Below are positions 36,097 to 47,731 of a stretch of DNA of 64,000 nt, piece by piece. The stretch lies in assembly GCA_013396755.1 (NCBI GenBank), contig VWZF01000445.1:1191523-1255522 (forward strand), written 5' to 3'. This DNA comes from Sclerurus mexicanus (taxonomy: Eukaryota; Chordata; Aves; Passeriformes; Furnariidae). Position numbers and translations under genes: made by a program. The notes under the pieces are model-generated. The model searched no databases. It had not been told where the DNA came from and saw only the letters and a program-made list of their open reading frames with translations. Every line of letters starts with the position of its first letter. Position 1 is the stretch's first letter.

Positions 36097-39000
36097 CTGT
36101 CTTTATCTCAACCCATGAATTTTCTCACTTTTATCCTTCAATTCTCTGCCTGATTCACCTGGTGGGGGAGTGAGCAAGCTACTGTGTGGTACTTGCTACC
36201 TGGATGGGGTTACACCACGACACTTGTCTAATTGGCTCTTAAAACCTTTTTCACAATGAAGTACCTAATTAAATTATTTTGATCAGTTCCCAAAATTTTC
36301 CAGAGAAAATGCATAATGCATAGGTTTGCATTATAATTTTCTTAGGTATTTCATTTAGGTCATTTTTAAGCATTTTTGCATTCATTGGGACAGAGATAAA
36401 GAAGCAAGATTGGCTCTGTAGGGATGCTGTCTGGGGAAACCATTTCCAAAGAGTTCTCTATATCAGTCTCTGACTAAGTAATATAACTAAATTGTCCTTG
36501 AAGCATAGACTGGAGTCTTCCAAACCCATGGAAGCAATCTAACCACCACACTGCAAAATCACTTACCCCTACTCCCTAGCTCATTGAATCTTTAAATCTC
36601 TCATACAATCTGCCATGTCTTCCAGGGCAGAGTTTTAAAGTACTTGTCCTCCCCAGCAGCCTGTATGCTGGGGAACTTTCCTGGTCAGATTGTGCTGGTA
36701 CTAGCAGAAAAAAGGACTGAAACGGGATGTCCTCTTGAAAAGGAGCTGCGGAGGAGGTGAGAGGAATCACCACCTACTTCTCTGGTTCCCTTTTGAAAGA
36801 AAAGATTGATTCTTCTCTATGTTTTTCTGTGAAGAAGAGGATTAAGTTCATGCTTTCATGGCTGTAAATCATGTGTGGAGAGAAATGCATGAAGAGAAAC
36901 GCACAGTTAAGCACTTAAGCCTCTGAGAGGGTGGGGATTTAAAATATGAGTAAGTCCTCAGGGCTTTGCTATTGCTACCTCAGATGGCTCACTGCTTAGA
37001 GTTGTGTGTAACATTATGAATCATACATTCTTTGCCATTGTATAGGAAACTCATGGCTCCAACTCAAGGCTACCAATTCTGCCATGAGCCTCCAAGTACT
37101 ATGTATTTTCAAAGTTCTTGTTTGACCAAAACTTAAATGTCTATAACCTAATTACATATTTTATACATATAACCTGTATGCTTCTGATCATTAAGGCACA
37201 ATATATTTCAGCATCTGGAACAGACCAGGATATGCATGCAGGTATATGCATATCAGCACTGTCAGGCAACACACTGATGTACTCCTTGTGTGATCCCACT
37301 GATGTAGCGGGGCAGGGGAAAAGAGCAGGGCAGAGCTGTCAGATACATGGAAATGGTTGGAAGCTGTAGGTACTGCAAGAACAGCCCATTGTACAGGGTC
37401 TGTATTTCAAAAGGAGTGGAGGGAAGAGGAAGGTTTCAAGATTCCTCACATCCTTATGCTGCTACTTGCAATATCATTTACAGGTCTTCTCTCCCCAGTC
37501 AGACGCACCATCAGCTCCATAGTCAGCAGGACAGAGTGAGATATTAACTCTCCCCCTTTCACCGCCTCTCAAAACCTCAGAGAAGCTTTGTCCCAAAGCC
37601 CTGACAGTACCTGTCAGCTGGGGTGATTTCCTCACGCACTGAGGGAGTCAGTCACACTGTGAGCTGGACACTGGTCCTGAACTGCCTATGATAAAACCAC
37701 CTAGCTCTAAACTTTGACAACCTGTGCCAATAAAGTTATTGAGTGATCATGACCATCTTCTATTAACTTTTGTTCACTTTTCACTTGTGAAAAAGGCAAT
37801 TCTAGCTCCTTAAGCAGGCATTCGAAGTGAAACTCAGAACTGTGACCCGGAAAGATCATATAAATGGGATTTTTCTCTGTCATCTCTTTATGCTTTTGAT
37901 TATTCTTGACATTGTATAATGTTAAGTTATAAATAGAAAGCATTTTGAAAATGTCATAATATCCTGAGTGTAATAAGAGAATACCAGAACTGGAAAATAT
38001 GCTTAAGAAATCAAGATTACATAGCAAACACAAGACGAAGAATTAAACTGGGCTTCACTGCAATGGAACTTAACTATTACAAAAAATGTGAACTGTGAGC
38101 TCAAGCTGGAAGCTTCAATTGAAATGTAAACATTCCTTACTGAAAGCAAGATGCCGCATTAATAACAGCAACCACAAAAGCTGAAGACTTGTGGCATTAC
38201 TGAATAGAGCAGTGATGCTTTTTCACCCTTTCAAGTGGATCTAATTCAGATGATGTCCCCCAGCTAACCAAATGTTCAAAGTCCTGGTACTCGATCCTTC
38301 AGCAGAGCATGAATTTGGTTTGGAATATTCTAGCTGAATTGATTTCTTTTTCTCTTGCTTTTTTATCTCATATAAAAATTTGTTTCATCTATTTTCAGGT
38401 TTTTTGTGTTTTAGCTCTGCACAGGTAAAAGGGTTGGCATCACTGAATACATGACAGGCTTCCCTAATTCTCATAAATTAAATAAGAATATTTACTAAAA
38501 ATCATCTCAAATTCTTTCTTTTCTTCTTGGACATAAAACAAGGAACAATTTCTGTTTTAATTTGTACAGAAAACTTTGCTAAATATATTAACAACCAGAA
38601 ATTCACCCCAGACTATGTGGAGCAGAATTTAGCCCCTAGAGTGTGCCTGAAATTATTTCATGTGCTCAGCACTACTCTGCATCACCCCTGCAGGAGTCAC
38701 TGGAGTCAGCAACCACTGACCCCTCTGGAGGCTGAGGATGGCCAAGAGAAGTCACAAACCTTGCTAGAATTGTTTTTGACTAGTAATGAAGCATAACTGA
38801 AGTTATAATAATAAAGCCATAGCAATAGGATGATATCTGCTGATGTAACTCTGGTGAAAATTTCAATGAGTGATCTGCAAGATCAATAAATTAAACCCTT
38901 AACATAGTAAATAAAATGGTTTGGAAGTATTTCAGAAATGAATATATGAAGCAGGAAAAAACCATACAACTATGACAATTTCTATGGACCTTTGCCCAAA

Positions 39001-41381
39001 CTGACATTTCTTCCATTACACTATCCCATTCAAATACTCACTGGTTTAGACAAATAAGGTAACCAATGAAAACCCAGTGAAAAATACCTCTTTTCACTCT
39101 AGAGCCTTAGTGTCTTTAACAATGAAGTGAAGCTAAGACTTTGGGTAATTACAAGTAACAGGTCAGAAAGGAAAACACAAACAGGAACTAGGATCAATGT
39201 AATGTGATAGACAAAGCTGCAGAAGGGCAAGCTCTGCCACACTGCCACTGCCCCATGACGGAATTAACATCCACAGTAATAAGCAAGACAGTGGGGGTCT
39301 TGAAAACTCTACAGCCAAGAACACAATTGTTTGTTAGCTTTTTTTACCTGCTCCAAGAATTGCATGATGGGGGACAGAACACTTGTTGAAGTTTAAGAGT
39401 GACCTGTCTACTTTAAAGCTGTCTTCTAAGATATGTCGGTTTTCTTCCAAATGTGGCTGATCTGTCCCACAAGCACACAAATTCTCCTCAATTCTGCTTT
39501 GCCACTTGGTGTAAAAATGAAAATTGACCCTCACTTCCATCAAGAAAATGACAATATTATTTTAATCCAAGTCTTATACATAGAATGGAACATTTTATTT
39601 GTCTCAATGAATAAAAAATTTGAACTGAGACTAACCTCAGTGCTTTCTGAGTTTCTGAAAAAGATGCTGGCTATTCCTTTTCACTTTTAAACTGTGAATT
39701 ATGGACCATCTAATTGCCTGGCAGCAACTGAAGATCTTAAATTATAAACAGTGAATTATCTTCTTGCTTTTGTTATAGATATTAAAAAAGTAGACAGCTT
39801 TTGGAGATAATAAATAATATAATCAGTAAGAAGTCTCTAAAATTGACATTCATGTTTCTTTTTCTTTTTTTCCCTTTGTCAGCTTTTAAATTAACATTTC
39901 CTGGACTTGATTGCATTAATTCAATTTTAGAAAAGATTGTTGGATGTGCCTCCATACATACATATGAAACATTTACATGAACACTAACTGTAGTCATCAG
40001 AAGTTACGGGAAAATTTTGTGCACCTACCTACAGAGAAGGTGAATTCCCACAATGCCAAAATCTTTAAATGCATATAAAAACCGTAATTTTACAAATTTT
40101 TTAGGAAAAAAAAAAAGTCCTCTCATTATATGTATTTCTGCACCCAGTTTCATTCCTCTTTTGAGGAGTTTTAGCATCTGTAACAAGTAATATTTATAAC
40201 GAGTGAAAAGTAGGTCTTGAGAAAATCAAGCTGACATTTAGAGAGCTACATTTGGTGCAACTCAAATTTACTGCAGCTGCAGTATAAATAATCTGAGCAC
40301 TGCCAAAGATGAGCTACTTCTGTCTGTATACACACAGAACAATTTAAACTTCTCCACATTTAATTTCAAGTAAAGGACAGTTTTACGGCTGATCAGTGCA
40401 GTACACACAATCTCAAGCGTAACAAAGCCATGAAATCTGAAGGAACTTCCATCGCAGAGAGCCTAAGAACACACCAATTTCTTCAAAACTATTCCACAGC
40501 CTTCTCTACTGAATCCAGCCGTAATGTGAGAATGTGGTGTAATCCCTCCTTAATTACATTGAATATCATTTGCAGATAAAATTTGTAGAAAGTTAGCGAT
40601 TCACTGCTCTCTACAACACTTTATATTTCGATAGTGCTGGATAGAGAGGGCTGGAAGAATACAGGAAAAGATGGGATTGGACTTTTAGGGCCAATGACTG
40701 CTACAGAAAATATCTCTGTGCTAGCTTTTCACCAGGTGCTGCACAGCAAGGTGTCTGTACTGATCACAATAGAAAAGATGGGGTATGAGATCTCACAGAT
40801 GATCAGCTCCTCTGTGGGTTTGGAAGGGTTATGAGCAACTGTGACCACCTCAGGAAAGGCATGGGAGTCAGATCACTCAGAGATACTAGTGGCTTCATCC
40901 AGTTATTTTGGCTCAATGAGACGTGGGGAGAGGGAAAATGATGCATTTAGGACTCAGATGGGTCAAGTCAGTAGTGGAAGATTTTCACAGTTAGGGCACA
41001 CTGGATTTAATAAGGGATCTCATCTCAAGTTTTCCCTTTGAACTCAGTTATTTTACTATCTCAGAGTCAATTTTTATGAGAAGTTTGTTGTCCATGGACT
41101 TTAAGGCAATATTTATTCTATTACAATTTAGGGTATAAGCGAAACAATAGTGTGCCGATTCTTTTAAAGAATGGCATTGTGTACTTGCCTTATTCACATT
41201 TCAGTATTGTCCCATAAACAGTAGGAACTGTGGTAAACTGGTGAAAATGAAAGCAAAGAACTCTGCAAACAATCCTTTATTATTTATTAAGATGTGGTTT
41301 CCCATCATAAAAATCAAGTTCCTATTTCCAAGCTTTAAAATTATATAATTCAGATGGTATTTTCAGCTGTCTTTGTCCCTC

Positions 41382-41396
41382 TTTTTTTTTTTTTTT
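41382..41396 (+). repeat. T15 homopolymer
   Basis: Fifteen T in a row followed by ctttt. No element boundary is recognised beside it. Confidence 0.9.
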
Positions 41397-42317
41397 CTTT
41401 TGGACAACTCTTAGAGTTGCCTTATCATTTTAATCACATATGAATAACATCCAGGTTACTGTGATGTTTTGGATTTCATTGTGAATTATTCCAAATATTT
41501 TAAGAAATACTGGGTATGCTTGAAAGTGTTCCAGAATTTAAAAATAAATAAAAAATTAAGGTGTGTGTTAATGTTTAATAGCATTTTTCCTGAAATCTGT
41601 AATTTTTAATTAACTCCCTTTGAAATCTTTGAATCATCTCATGAAGGAAGAGAAAGGCTGTGTTAGATTTAGGAGACTAACCATGCAATCAAAGAACAAT
41701 TTAATCCATATTCAGTGTGATCTCTACAGAAACAGAGTCAGACTTTAAAGTATTCATTGCAACCATTTCATGAACATTTTTACTTTTCAAGATAAATGAC
41801 TCACTCGCCCAGCAACATCATTGGTTTTGCAGGAATATCACCATCTAAAACCAAGCCACTCCAAATCTTGTAAATTTATAGTTGAAGCTACAATTAAGCG
41901 TAATATCTGATAGATTTAGAGAAAAATATGAAGTTATATTACACAAATGCCCTTAACCTTGTCCTGCAGAGATGATATTTAATAACTACATTTAAATAAC
42001 TTATCCTATTAGGATCAACTGGATTTTTAAAAAATGTGTTTCTTCTCTTCAGCATCCTACAGAGAAGAGATAAAGCTGCTAAAGTACCATACCTATAAAT
42101 TCCTTCTGCTGGCTCAGAACAACAGCTGCACATACCTGTGGGCATAATTTTGCAGCTAGGACATTAACCAATATATCTGTCAGTCAGGAAGACATATAAA
42201 TGACTTAAGTTGCATCTGTAATTGAATGTGCCTACAAAGTGGGGGCCAAAAAAACCCACAGACAGCAATTTAAATATCTATTCCTTCTGGCAGGTCTGTC
42301 ATGACTTTGATCTCTCG

Positions 42318-42329
42318 TGTCACGTGACA
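42318..42329. promoter_or_regulatory. Perfect 12-bp palindrome TGTCACGTGACA (E-box core)
   Basis: The palindrome has a CACGTG core flanked by GT and AC, the form preferred by USF/MITF/TFEB-type bHLH-ZIP factors. No promoter context is visible around it, so function is only possible. Confidence 0.35.
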
Positions 42330-43097
42330 ATACTGTCACTAGCACAATTGTTCTGAACTTGAAAGGGCTATTCTTAGACTGACATCATTGGGGAGCTCAG
42401 AATCAGGCCCAGAGATGCTCAGATCACCAAATGGATTCCATCAGTGTGATGGCTTGCCCTATCTCAATCCCAACAGCATTTTTTGCACCCAATAGCAGTG
42501 TCCTTGGAAAATGAGCTTCACTTTTCATGTCAAGTTTTTGAAGAGCCACAAAGCAGCCGACATCAAGGAGTGGCTGAGCTCCCATGGCCGGTCCCCTAGT
42601 TCTATTATTTCTCACAGTGAAGCCAAGGCATGGGCAAGCATGAAGGGGAAATGTAATGCAACTGCCTAGTTCTCAGCCCTGTCTGAACTGGGAAGAGGAG
42701 GGTACCACAGTCAACATAAACGTTTTGGCACAAATAAAATTCTACACCTGTCTGAACTCGCACAGGAACATTCTGTGATTCCTTGTTGGAAAAGCTGAGG
42801 ATTGTTACATGCCTGTAGTGCATGATGTAGAACATCATCTCTTCCACCTGGAAATGAAGAGTAATGCAGCATCTGAACAGGGTCTTTGGCTTCAGGGCTG
42901 ATCCTGTACTGGGTTGGTCCATCAGATTTGCTCCTCTTCTGAGAGGGCTGCAGATCCCAGCATTAGGCTTGTTCAGAAGAACACAAAATGAAATGTGGAC
43001 AATGGAAAGAGATCTTTTGTGTGCTTTGCTTTTTTGCTTGTTTCTTTGTTTATGGGACAATTATCCTCTTATTTTGTTTCTGCACATTTGAAAAAAT

Positions 43098-43133
43098 ACA
43101 GAATCATACAATAGTTTGGGTTGGAAGGTCCTG
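43098..43133 (-). mobile_element. CR1 LINE 3' end remnant
   Basis: cagaatcatacaatagtttg followed by ggttggaaggtcct is the reverse complement of the CR1 3' terminus. Only about 35 bases are recognisable. Confidence 0.8.
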
Positions 43134-43947
43134 GTTTGAATTGCTTACAGTTCTGTCACATCTTGAAACAATGCATTCAACTTCTACAGCTTGAGCCAAA
43201 GGGAGACAAAAAAAAAAGCCAAATACTATCTGGTGCTCATTCTATTTAAGATAGAGACTGCCAGATATATAGATGACTGAAGCAAAGGCTCCTGAGTTGC
43301 TCTGCCTTTCTGGCCTTGGAAAATGTCAAACCAGCTGATTTCTGCTGCATTATGCTAAGTAACATAATTAAAGTAGCCCTTTTCTGTCATACTGTAAATG
43401 TGCTAGTATCTGCTCTGTTATTTAGCATGAGATACGTCTATCTCTGAGATGCAGGAAGAATTGTATTTTAAACGTGAGGTAATCTTTCATTTTGGGGGTA
43501 GAAAACTACTTGCTTAAGGTAGAAAATTACACCTGCGTCAAAGTCACAGCTGCTAGTTGACTTCTCTCTGCACACTGGCTACGCATAGCTAGGGCAGTGG
43601 AGGAACTTTTATGCTCCTGACACCAGCAATACACTGCCCAAATAAGAACATCTTCTAATGCAGCATGGTTGGGCACATGTCAGCTCATCTTCTACATCCT
43701 TATCAGTCATTCCTAACCAACTTTCTTATCATAACTACTTCTTCATACCAGTTCTGGTTGCTGCAACATTATGGCCCACAGGCAAACAAATTTTTTAGCT
43801 CATAATTTCATGCATTTCTAATTTATTGTCTCACTTTAAATCTCCATTAAAATGAAAATAGAAGAGGGGAAAAAAACAAGCCCTTTGCATGCTTATTCAC
43901 TAAGCAGCTTTCTTAGGTTCTTAGAGGTCTAATTATGATATGAAAAC
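43134..43947. other. Non-coding, no recognised element
   Basis: AT-rich spacer between two CR1 remnants. Nothing further can be supported. Confidence 0.4.
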
Positions 43948-44100
43948 ATGATTTCCAACTTTGCAGATGATACTAAATTGGAAGAGAATAAAAACAAATG
44001 AGGAATAATTAGGTAGTGCAGCCAGATATAAAAGAATTTATATCATTTTATATTTCAGGAATAATGGATGGCAAATGCAGGGCTGTGCAAATAAATTGAG
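43948..44100 (+). mobile_element. Ancient CR1 fragment with FADDTKL relic
   Basis: Positions 43961-43981 (tttgcagatgatactaaattg) translate to the CR1 reverse-transcriptase catalytic block FADDTKL. About a hundred bases downstream follow old-CR1 sequence loosely (gtagtgcagccagatataaa). The copy is much more diverged than the 55 kb CR1, so it is an old insertion, and its right edge is uncertain. Confidence 0.6.
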
Positions 44101-47100
44101 AATAATTAGCCTCACAGTGTGGCATAGAAATTGGGACCCTTTTTAGAATGATGAGAGGCTACAACATGCTGAGTGAAATAAATTCTGAACTTAGAATGCA
44201 GAACTCTTATCTAAGGTTCCATTACTTATGTGACTTGCTAGTGGTCTCAGTGGTACTTCCCTAGAAATAAGATAGCACTCAGTGTCAGCAAGAAAATCAC
44301 CACCTGGCCTCTGGGAAATGGAAGGCTACACAGTATAGTCTAAGAAGAACAATTTTTTCTGTGGTTATTACAGAGGACTGTATTGCCCAAATATTGGACC
44401 ACACACAGGCTGTATTCAGTCTGCAGGACATCTCTGCTCAAACCAGTGTCTTTCTTCGGGGGCAAAAAAGAGTGGTGAGAATATACCAAAAAATCATTTT
44501 GTTTGCTTTGCTTGAGTGCTCCTGCAGAAGAGTCACCTGACTCTGCAGCAGAAATGGACTGCTTGTTTGGAAAGAGCTCTGGGCTGATCAGGAACAGTCT
44601 TTTTTTTATATCCTTACATTATATTGTGTTCCCTTATGTATTCAGGCCTGAAGTTAAAAAGATGCTTCCATCAGTTGAGCTGGCAGGTTCCAAGAGAGCT
44701 GCCAGTGGGAACAATGGTGGCAAGATACCTTGCTGGTTTTAAAATGTTGCTTCATGAACCATGACAGATTAAATGCTGAGATAGCAAGGATGGCAAGGGA
44801 CATCACCCTGAGAGATCACCCCGGTTTCCTGTGCTGCTGTGATCTGCTTTCCGCTCTATATATTGCTGCCTGCTTCTCTGCTCTTGACTGAAGCACAACC
44901 TGTCAAAAACACACTCCCTCTTCTGCATATATCAGCACATTAATTTTCAGCTATGTGATATTGGAGGTTCTTTTGTATCAACATAAGAAAAAATAGCCTG
45001 GTTTTTTTTGTTGTTGTTGTTGCTGGTTTGGCTTTTTCATTGAAGAGACACAGATTTATTCAGGAAACTGATTTTTCATTTTATTAAGAGTTATCTGTTC
45101 ATTTGGAATGTAAGGGAAGAAGGAAAATGGACAAATGCATGAGGGAATTAGGGTTACTGCTGATGAGTCAGTCCTGCAAGGGATTACCAACTACAGAATA
45201 TTTTCACTGAAAACAGAATTAAATAGACCTCTCTAGAATAATGAGGTCTAATATCCATCATTAGTCCTTGGAATTTGAAAAGTATTAGGTTGATCTCTTT
45301 GCCCATCTAGAGATTTCTTTATGGGGGTGAAGATTTACCTGCACAGGTCTTCTTATGGTAAACTTTTAGCTTGTTTAACAGCAGCAAAATAGTGACAAAA
45401 CCTTCCTTTTAGGGCATTTTTTTCTAGACATGTTTTCCATGGAATATGTCTGAATTATTAGCCATCTTTCAAAGTATGCAAATTAAAGGATTTTCAAATC
45501 TTCCAAATGCAATGAAATGCATTTCAGCATTTCAGCACTGAACACCTGTGTAATTTATGGCAGAGTGCACACAATTTTTGTGTATGGCTATACCTAACAT
45601 GGGTGGCTCATTTCACATTTAAAATTCAGTTCTGCCAGCTGTCTAATTGATTCGTTTTCATAAACACTCTAAAATTTATAATAAGAACAATGCTTTGCTG
45701 GAAGATTGTTTTGGGACCGTACCAAAATTAACTATGAATATTTACTTTCAACAAAAGCCAGTGGGACCAACAACAAATAATGAAAACACAGTAATTTGTA
45801 ATTTCTTTTTATAATCCCTATTGTTACATGAGATTCAGCAAAATTTTAAATCCTTCAAACCATCCCCTTAAAATACCAGTTCTGTTATTCAATCTCAGTT
45901 TTCTGTTCTATGCCTCCTTCTCCTCCTCCTTCCTCCCAACAACCATCCCTGTGCTGAGATCCCTCTGGTTCTATCTCAGGATGTGAGGCAGTGACCAAGC
46001 GTCCGACACAAGCTTTGATAGCTGTGTCCATAATCCTTCACCAGAAGAGTTAACTTAGGATGTTTTCAGGGAAGGTGGAACATACTTTGATTCTAGAAAG
46101 AATGATAAATCATTCCACAAACGTTGAATACGTATTCTGAAGACACAGCGGTTTCTAGAGCATAGACCTTGTTTAGAACAGACAAGCTAAGACTGTGGCA
46201 GTGTGCTTGGGAAGTGCTGCTGAGGACTGTAGTGTTCAGTTCCATAAGTCCCATCAGGTCATGTTGTGCAGCTGCTTAAACAGTTGTATCCTCTGATCTC
46301 AGACAAAATTTCCTGGGAGAAAACATCTCAACAAGGAGCAAGCTACCTGACACAGACAATATAGGAGAGTATGTACCACAGGAAAATGAAGCTGAACAAA
46401 TTCCAAGGTGTGTGACAGTGGTATAGCCATGTGGATGACAAGAAACACCTCAGCAAAAGTGCCAGAGCCTTTGCACCTATCCTTCCCCGTCCTTCCTTTC
46501 TTCATTCCCACGCACAGACTGTGGTGAAAGAAGCACCTAATCTATTACAGGACAAGAAGCTATATTACGGGACAAATATAACTGAGAGTTAGGGTGCTCT
46601 CAGCAGAGGATTGATAGGTAAGTACTAGAAGCATCACTTTCAGAACAAAGCCAGTGGATCCAGGACAAAACAATTTTTAGATTGCTCATATGCTGACAGC
46701 TGTGTGCAAAGCATTTTTTCCCAGAAACTAAAGCCCAGTTCATGAATACAAGAATGGACATGCCTTTGGCACATGTTTACATTTCAAAATAGCAACAGGA
46801 AGCATGGGTTTAACATCAAATATGGAGGTGATTCATTAGTCCACTGCACCTCTAGCATGGTCAAGTTTGGAGAGCAGTACTTAGACTGAAAAGCTAGTCT
46901 AGACTTTTGGGAGCATAACCCAGCCTTGTCATAGTATCCTTCTCCCCAGCTGCAATACAGCAGCTCTCCCTACTGCTTGATCATTAGTCTGTGGCACTGC
47001 CACTTGGCATTTTGGCAAACAGGCAGGATGGGCCTCAAGTAGGTTTAGGATCAAATACATTAGTTTATAAATAACATCAGTTTTAGATTATTATGATTTT

Positions 47101-47715
47101 AAATGCATCAGAGGTAACTTTAAAGTTGCGAGTGTCACTGAGCTCTCTATGTCCCAGAGTTCTTTAACACAGGGAACTAGCACACCTCCTCAAACCCATC
47201 AGCCTCCCATTCTTAGCTCTGTGCTATTGCCTTGAACCTGTTTAGCCTCAGATAGGTCAGGAACAGGCAGCAGAGACAGATTTGCTCTCCAAAAGAGGTC
47301 TGCCTTAGCCACAAGGACAGCCTACCACAGGAAATCTCCCTTCAAATCCATCAGCTCTGCATAAAAAGAGCCCTGACTTTGTCTCCCAGCTGCTTAGGAA
47401 ACCTGTCACTAGAAATCACAGCTACTGGAACTTGCTCCACACACACACTAGGAAGCAAACACCCTGTGAACTCGCAGTGCAACCAGGATGCAGCTCCCAG
47501 GGGGTTATGCCCCTGTGGCCACTGCTACCATTAAACACTCAGACTGCGGCAGCAGCCAGAGGCCAAGAGCCCAGGGCCCTGCACTTGGCACCAGGGACCG
47601 GCAGACTTGGCCCGGCATCAGCTGCCTCTCTAGCAAAACCTGGCTGTGCCCTCCTCTGCACCTTGGCTGTGCTCTTGCCCTTCTTTTTCTGCAGAACATA
47701 TGCAAAGTTTGAGCC

Positions 47716-47731
47716 TTTTTTTTTTTTTTTT
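47716..47731 (+). repeat. T16 homopolymer
   Basis: Sixteen T in a row following gagcc. On the minus strand this is an A16 run, but no retrocopy is recognised next to it. Confidence 0.9.

Larger units (their letters stand above)
35642..36222 (+). mobile_element. ERVL-type solo LTR (581 bp)
   Basis: The sequence runs from TGTGCTGGTTTTGG to the terminal ACCACGACA and follows a familiar avian ERVL LTR almost block for block. Matching blocks include the early tatgttttggatttgtg, ttattgctgagcagg, ccccaactgactaaaggg, the TATA region, ggacgtttggagtgatgg, cctggagatggctgaa, and ctgtctttatctcaaccca. TATA is at 35901-35907 and ATTAAA at 36091-36096. The flanking five bases are CTTTG on the left and CTTGT on the right, so no perfect target duplication survives. 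No internal viral sequence or second LTR is adjacent, hence a solo LTR. The family call is from memory of avian ERVL LTRs. Confidence 0.93.
36223..43097. other. Long non-coding stretch, nothing recognised beyond small motifs
   Basis: AT-rich sequence with short arbitrary open frames. Contains a T15 run (41382-41396) and a 12-bp palindrome with an E-box core (42318-42329). A 151-codon minus-strand frame at 42605-43060 is the only longer open stretch and is covered in the findings. Confidence 0.4.
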
